From NCBI GenBank assembly GCA_031284345.1, contig JAITAC010000054.1:1-19412 (forward strand): 19,412 nucleotides of DNA, in the 5' to 3' direction. Shown here one piece after another: positions 17,560-19,412 of this stretch. Below the pieces are notes generated by a model, which was not told the origin of the DNA, searched no databases, and worked only from the letters and a program-made list of their open reading frames with translations. Made by a program: the position numbers and the translations under genes. How positions within the stretch are numbered: the first letter of the stretch is position 1; every line of letters starts with the position of its first letter. Source of the DNA: Holosporaceae bacterium (lineage in GTDB: Bacteria > Pseudomonadota > Alphaproteobacteria > UBA3830).

Positions 17560-17576
17560 GGCGTTTCTAGAATGCC
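17560..17576 (-). terminator. Small hairpin at the end of tadC
   Basis: GGCGTTT and AATGCC regions pair in a 7-bp stem (two of the pairs G-T) with a three-base loop. On the minus strand it spans the tadC stop (17567-17569) and is followed by GTTTT, a weak T-tract. It may end the tad transcript. The rest of the 108-base convergent gap shows no clear murJ terminator. Confidence 0.35.
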
Positions 17577-18523
17577 TTAATAACATCTATAATAACTGGT
17601 CCTATCATAACAATGAGCAGACATGGTAGAATAAAAAACATCATAGGCAATGTCATGAGAGTTGGGATTTGAGCTGCTCTCGCTTCTGCGTCCAGCATTC
17701 TTTTTTGACGAGATTCTACCGCTAAGTCCCGCAGTGTCACGGCGAGAGACGCCCCATACTCCACCGATTGACTTAGGCTTTTGGCCAAACTTTTTATTCG
17801 CTGACTATCGATTCTGCGTTCAAAATTTTCAAAGACCTGTCTTTGATCCGGGATCATTTCCATTTCAATCGACATTAAGCCAAGTTCATCCGCCAGTATC
17901 GAATTTGAAGTTCTCATTTCTTTGGCGATTCTGCGGAGCGATCTATTTAGATCCAATCCTGATTCCGTACAGATCACCAGAAGGTCCACTAGATCTGGTA
18001 CGCCGTGTTCTATGGCATCTTTTCTTTTTTTGGCTATGGCAATCATATTCAGATCCGTAAGCCTGTGGCCTCCCAGGACTGCTATTCCAAATGAAACCGG
18101 TATGTTCAGCCAAAAATCAAGGACTATGGTTTCATTGGTGGCAATTAAAACGAAACTTATGAAAAACACAAGTACAGCTGACACAATTTTGCTGTGCATG
18201 AAATCTCCCACGGCTTTATCATCGCGTTTTCCGGCTTTTTGCAAGAGCTGTTTGGTATTTTCCAGGAAATTTTCGTCCAGTCGAACCATCAATGTGATAA
18301 TAAAATTATCAGTGTATCTTGTATCTTCTTGACCTAATCTGACGTTTTTTGTTTTTTCTTTTCCTTCAAATTCTAGTTCCACTGTCCCGGCTTTTTTTAT
18401 TCTCTGCATCATGATGTAGTGGCTTACCATTTTGATGGTAAACTGTCTAATATACGGAAAAGCAAAGACAAGCACTCCAAATGTTGTAAAAAAACAAATA
18501 ATATCGATCCAGATATCAGACAT
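17567..18523 (-). CDS. tadC: Tad pilus inner-membrane platform protein TadC
   Basis: One of two T2SSF-domain proteins that form the inner-membrane platform for assembly of Flp pili. It has 318 residues. An N-terminal membrane segment (about 5-25) is followed by a cytoplasmic part, membrane segments near 112-150, the conserved DLLVICTESGLDLNRSLRRI with RIAKEM, and two or more C-terminal hydrophobic segments (MTLPMMFFILPCLLIVMIGP). This LDLL/CxExGLxLxxALxRI pattern is the TadC hallmark. The ATG at 18523 lies two bases after the tadB TAA and has AAAGGTG inside the tadB end, so the pair is coupled. Distinguished from TadB by order and by this motif. Confidence 0.94.
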   Translation of the reverse strand: MSDIWIDIICFFTTFGVLVFAFPYIRQFTIKMVSHYIMMQRIKKAGTVELEFEGKEKTKNVRLGQEDTRYTDNFIITLMVRLDENFLENTKQLLQKAGKRDDKAVGDFMHSKIVSAVLVFFISFVLIATNETIVLDFWLNIPVSFGIAVLGGHRLTDLNMIAIAKKRKDAIEHGVPDLVDLLVICTESGLDLNRSLRRIAKEMRTSNSILADELGLMSIEMEMIPDQRQVFENFERRIDSQRIKSLAKSLSQSVEYGASLAVTLRDLAVESRQKRMLDAEARAAQIPTLMTLPMMFFILPCLLIVMIGPVIIDVIKAF

Positions 18524-18525
18524 TT

Positions 18526-19412
18526 TTACACCTTTAGTTTTGTCGCTTTTATCATAAGAAACGTTCCGATCAGAAATAAAACGATTCCGATTTTTAGCAA
18601 AGTTTGCCCCATTCCTGGCTTCGTAAACGCTAGCAAATGGCTCGGACTGAGCAAAGCCATAATACCGGCGAAAACAAATGGTAATGCGCTTAGAACGAAG
18701 GCAGATATTCTCGCCTCCGAAGACAAAGCATGCACTTTTAGACCAAGCTCCAATCTTTTTCTCACGAGACTCGATAGATTATGCAAGATTTCTGCCAGGA
18801 CTCCGCCGTTTTCCATCTGGAGCACGAGAGCGACCACGAGAAATTTGAATTCTTCTATATTTACTCTATCGGCTGCTTCGATCAGAACTTCTTCGGGTTT
18901 CATACCGAGATCGAATTTTTGACTAATGGTTCTGTATTCTTGCGCAATTGGATCTCTGGACTCCAGGCTAACCAATTTTATTACCCGCGCAATGTTTAGA
19001 CCTGCTTTAACACCTCGAATCATCATATCGATTGCGTCGGGAAATTGTTCCAGAAAAGCCGTTCTGGTTCTGCTGGCTTTCATGGCTAGAAAAGAGTACG
19101 CCAAATATGCTCCCACGGGATTTCCGATTACAAATGCGGCAAACGGATTAACAAAATTAAAGTATGTTAGTAGGGCGGTCAGTATTATTCCGCCACCGAC
19201 ACATATGCCCACAAACAAATTAACCGACATATCTATTATTCCGGCTTTTTTCATTATGGATTGCGTTATATCCACAAATTTATTGTTCGAACTGGCGATG
19301 GCAGCGCTGGAAAAATCTTCGTTACTGTACATAGCAAACATGGAAGTTCTTTCTGCGGCAGTTTCTAATAGTTCATCTTGTTGTCGAGAAATTTCGTCTA
19401 GTCTTTTTTCTA
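18526..19412 (-). CDS. tadB: Tad pilus inner-membrane platform protein TadB (5' end outside window)
   Basis: Partner of TadC in the pilus assembly platform, interacting with the TadA ATPase. The frame stays open to the window edge: before the ATG at 19341 it continues back through 23 more sense codons ending RTSMFAMYSNE, so that ATG is internal and the true start lies beyond 19412. At least 294 residues are present. Visible are two membrane segments (NLFVGICVGGGIILTALLTY and FAAFVIGNPVGAYLAYSFL), the T2SSF core FPDAIDMMIRGVKAGLNIARV and LVLQMENGGVLAEILHNLS, and a C-terminal membrane pair (ISAFVLSALPFVFAGIMALL, LLKIGIVLFLIGTFLMI). The missing N-terminus should hold one more membrane helix. Confidence 0.93.
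   Translation of the reverse strand, partial: EKRLDEISRQQDELLETAAERTSMFAMYSNEDFSSAAIASSNNKFVDITQSIMKKAGIIDMSVNLFVGICVGGGIILTALLTYFNFVNPFAAFVIGNPVGAYLAYSFLAMKASRTRTAFLEQFPDAIDMMIRGVKAGLNIARVIKLVSLESRDPIAQEYRTISQKFDLGMKPEEVLIEAADRVNIEEFKFLVVALVLQMENGGVLAEILHNLSSLVRKRLELGLKVHALSSEARISAFVLSALPFVFAGIMALLSPSHLLAFTKPGMGQTLLKIGIVLFLIGTFLMIKATKLKV

Overview
The window reads as a chromosomal segment of an alphaproteobacterium, probably host-associated or reduced. Three things point there. The F1 part of ATP synthase (atpHAGDC) stands alone without the F0 genes, the cold-shock protein has two cold-shock domains, and Flp/Tad pilus genes occur beside TTAA-type boxes that resemble CtrA sites. Base composition is moderate to AT-rich, and intergenic DNA is markedly AT-rich. 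TGA is an ordinary stop codon here. A mevalonate-pathway decarboxylase, a bare glyA-nusB junction and a one-domain epsilon subunit suggest an unusual, trimmed lineage (Holosporales- or Rickettsiales-like is my guess, not shown by the sequence).

Layout: (1) 1-2588, plus strand, loosely packed: a 10-codon leader ORF, a family 2 glycosyltransferase, a 42-codon small ORF, an Flp pilin with its own promoter, a second promoter of the same design, and a decayed frame behind it. (2) 2589-3065: a double cold-shock protein, convergent with the next block; the boundary holds a long inverted repeat. (3) 8658 down to 3153, minus strand: a tight operon of MFS transporter, lpxK, rpiB, glyA, nusB and diphosphomevalonate decarboxylase, with a recognisable promoter upstream. 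(4) 8718-9505: a divergent intergenic region with little coding content, containing a TTAA-N7-TTAA box and -10 elements aimed at the atp genes. (5) 9506-17458, plus strand: atpH-atpA-atpG-atpD-atpC-parA-parB-murJ, with gaps of 35 bases or less and three overlapping or abutting junctions, plausibly read as one long unit. (6) 19412 down to 17567, minus strand: tadB (cut by the window end) and tadC, inner-membrane platform proteins of the Tad pilus, convergent with murJ.

Working together: the atp genes make the catalytic F1 head. ParA/ParB partition the chromosome. MurJ flips lipid II for the cell wall and LpxK phosphorylates lipid A. RpiB and GlyA feed pentose and one-carbon metabolism. The decarboxylase makes isopentenyl diphosphate, which MurJ's lipid carrier would ultimately need. 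The Flp pilin and TadB/TadC belong to one pilus system but lie about 16 kb apart on opposite strands.
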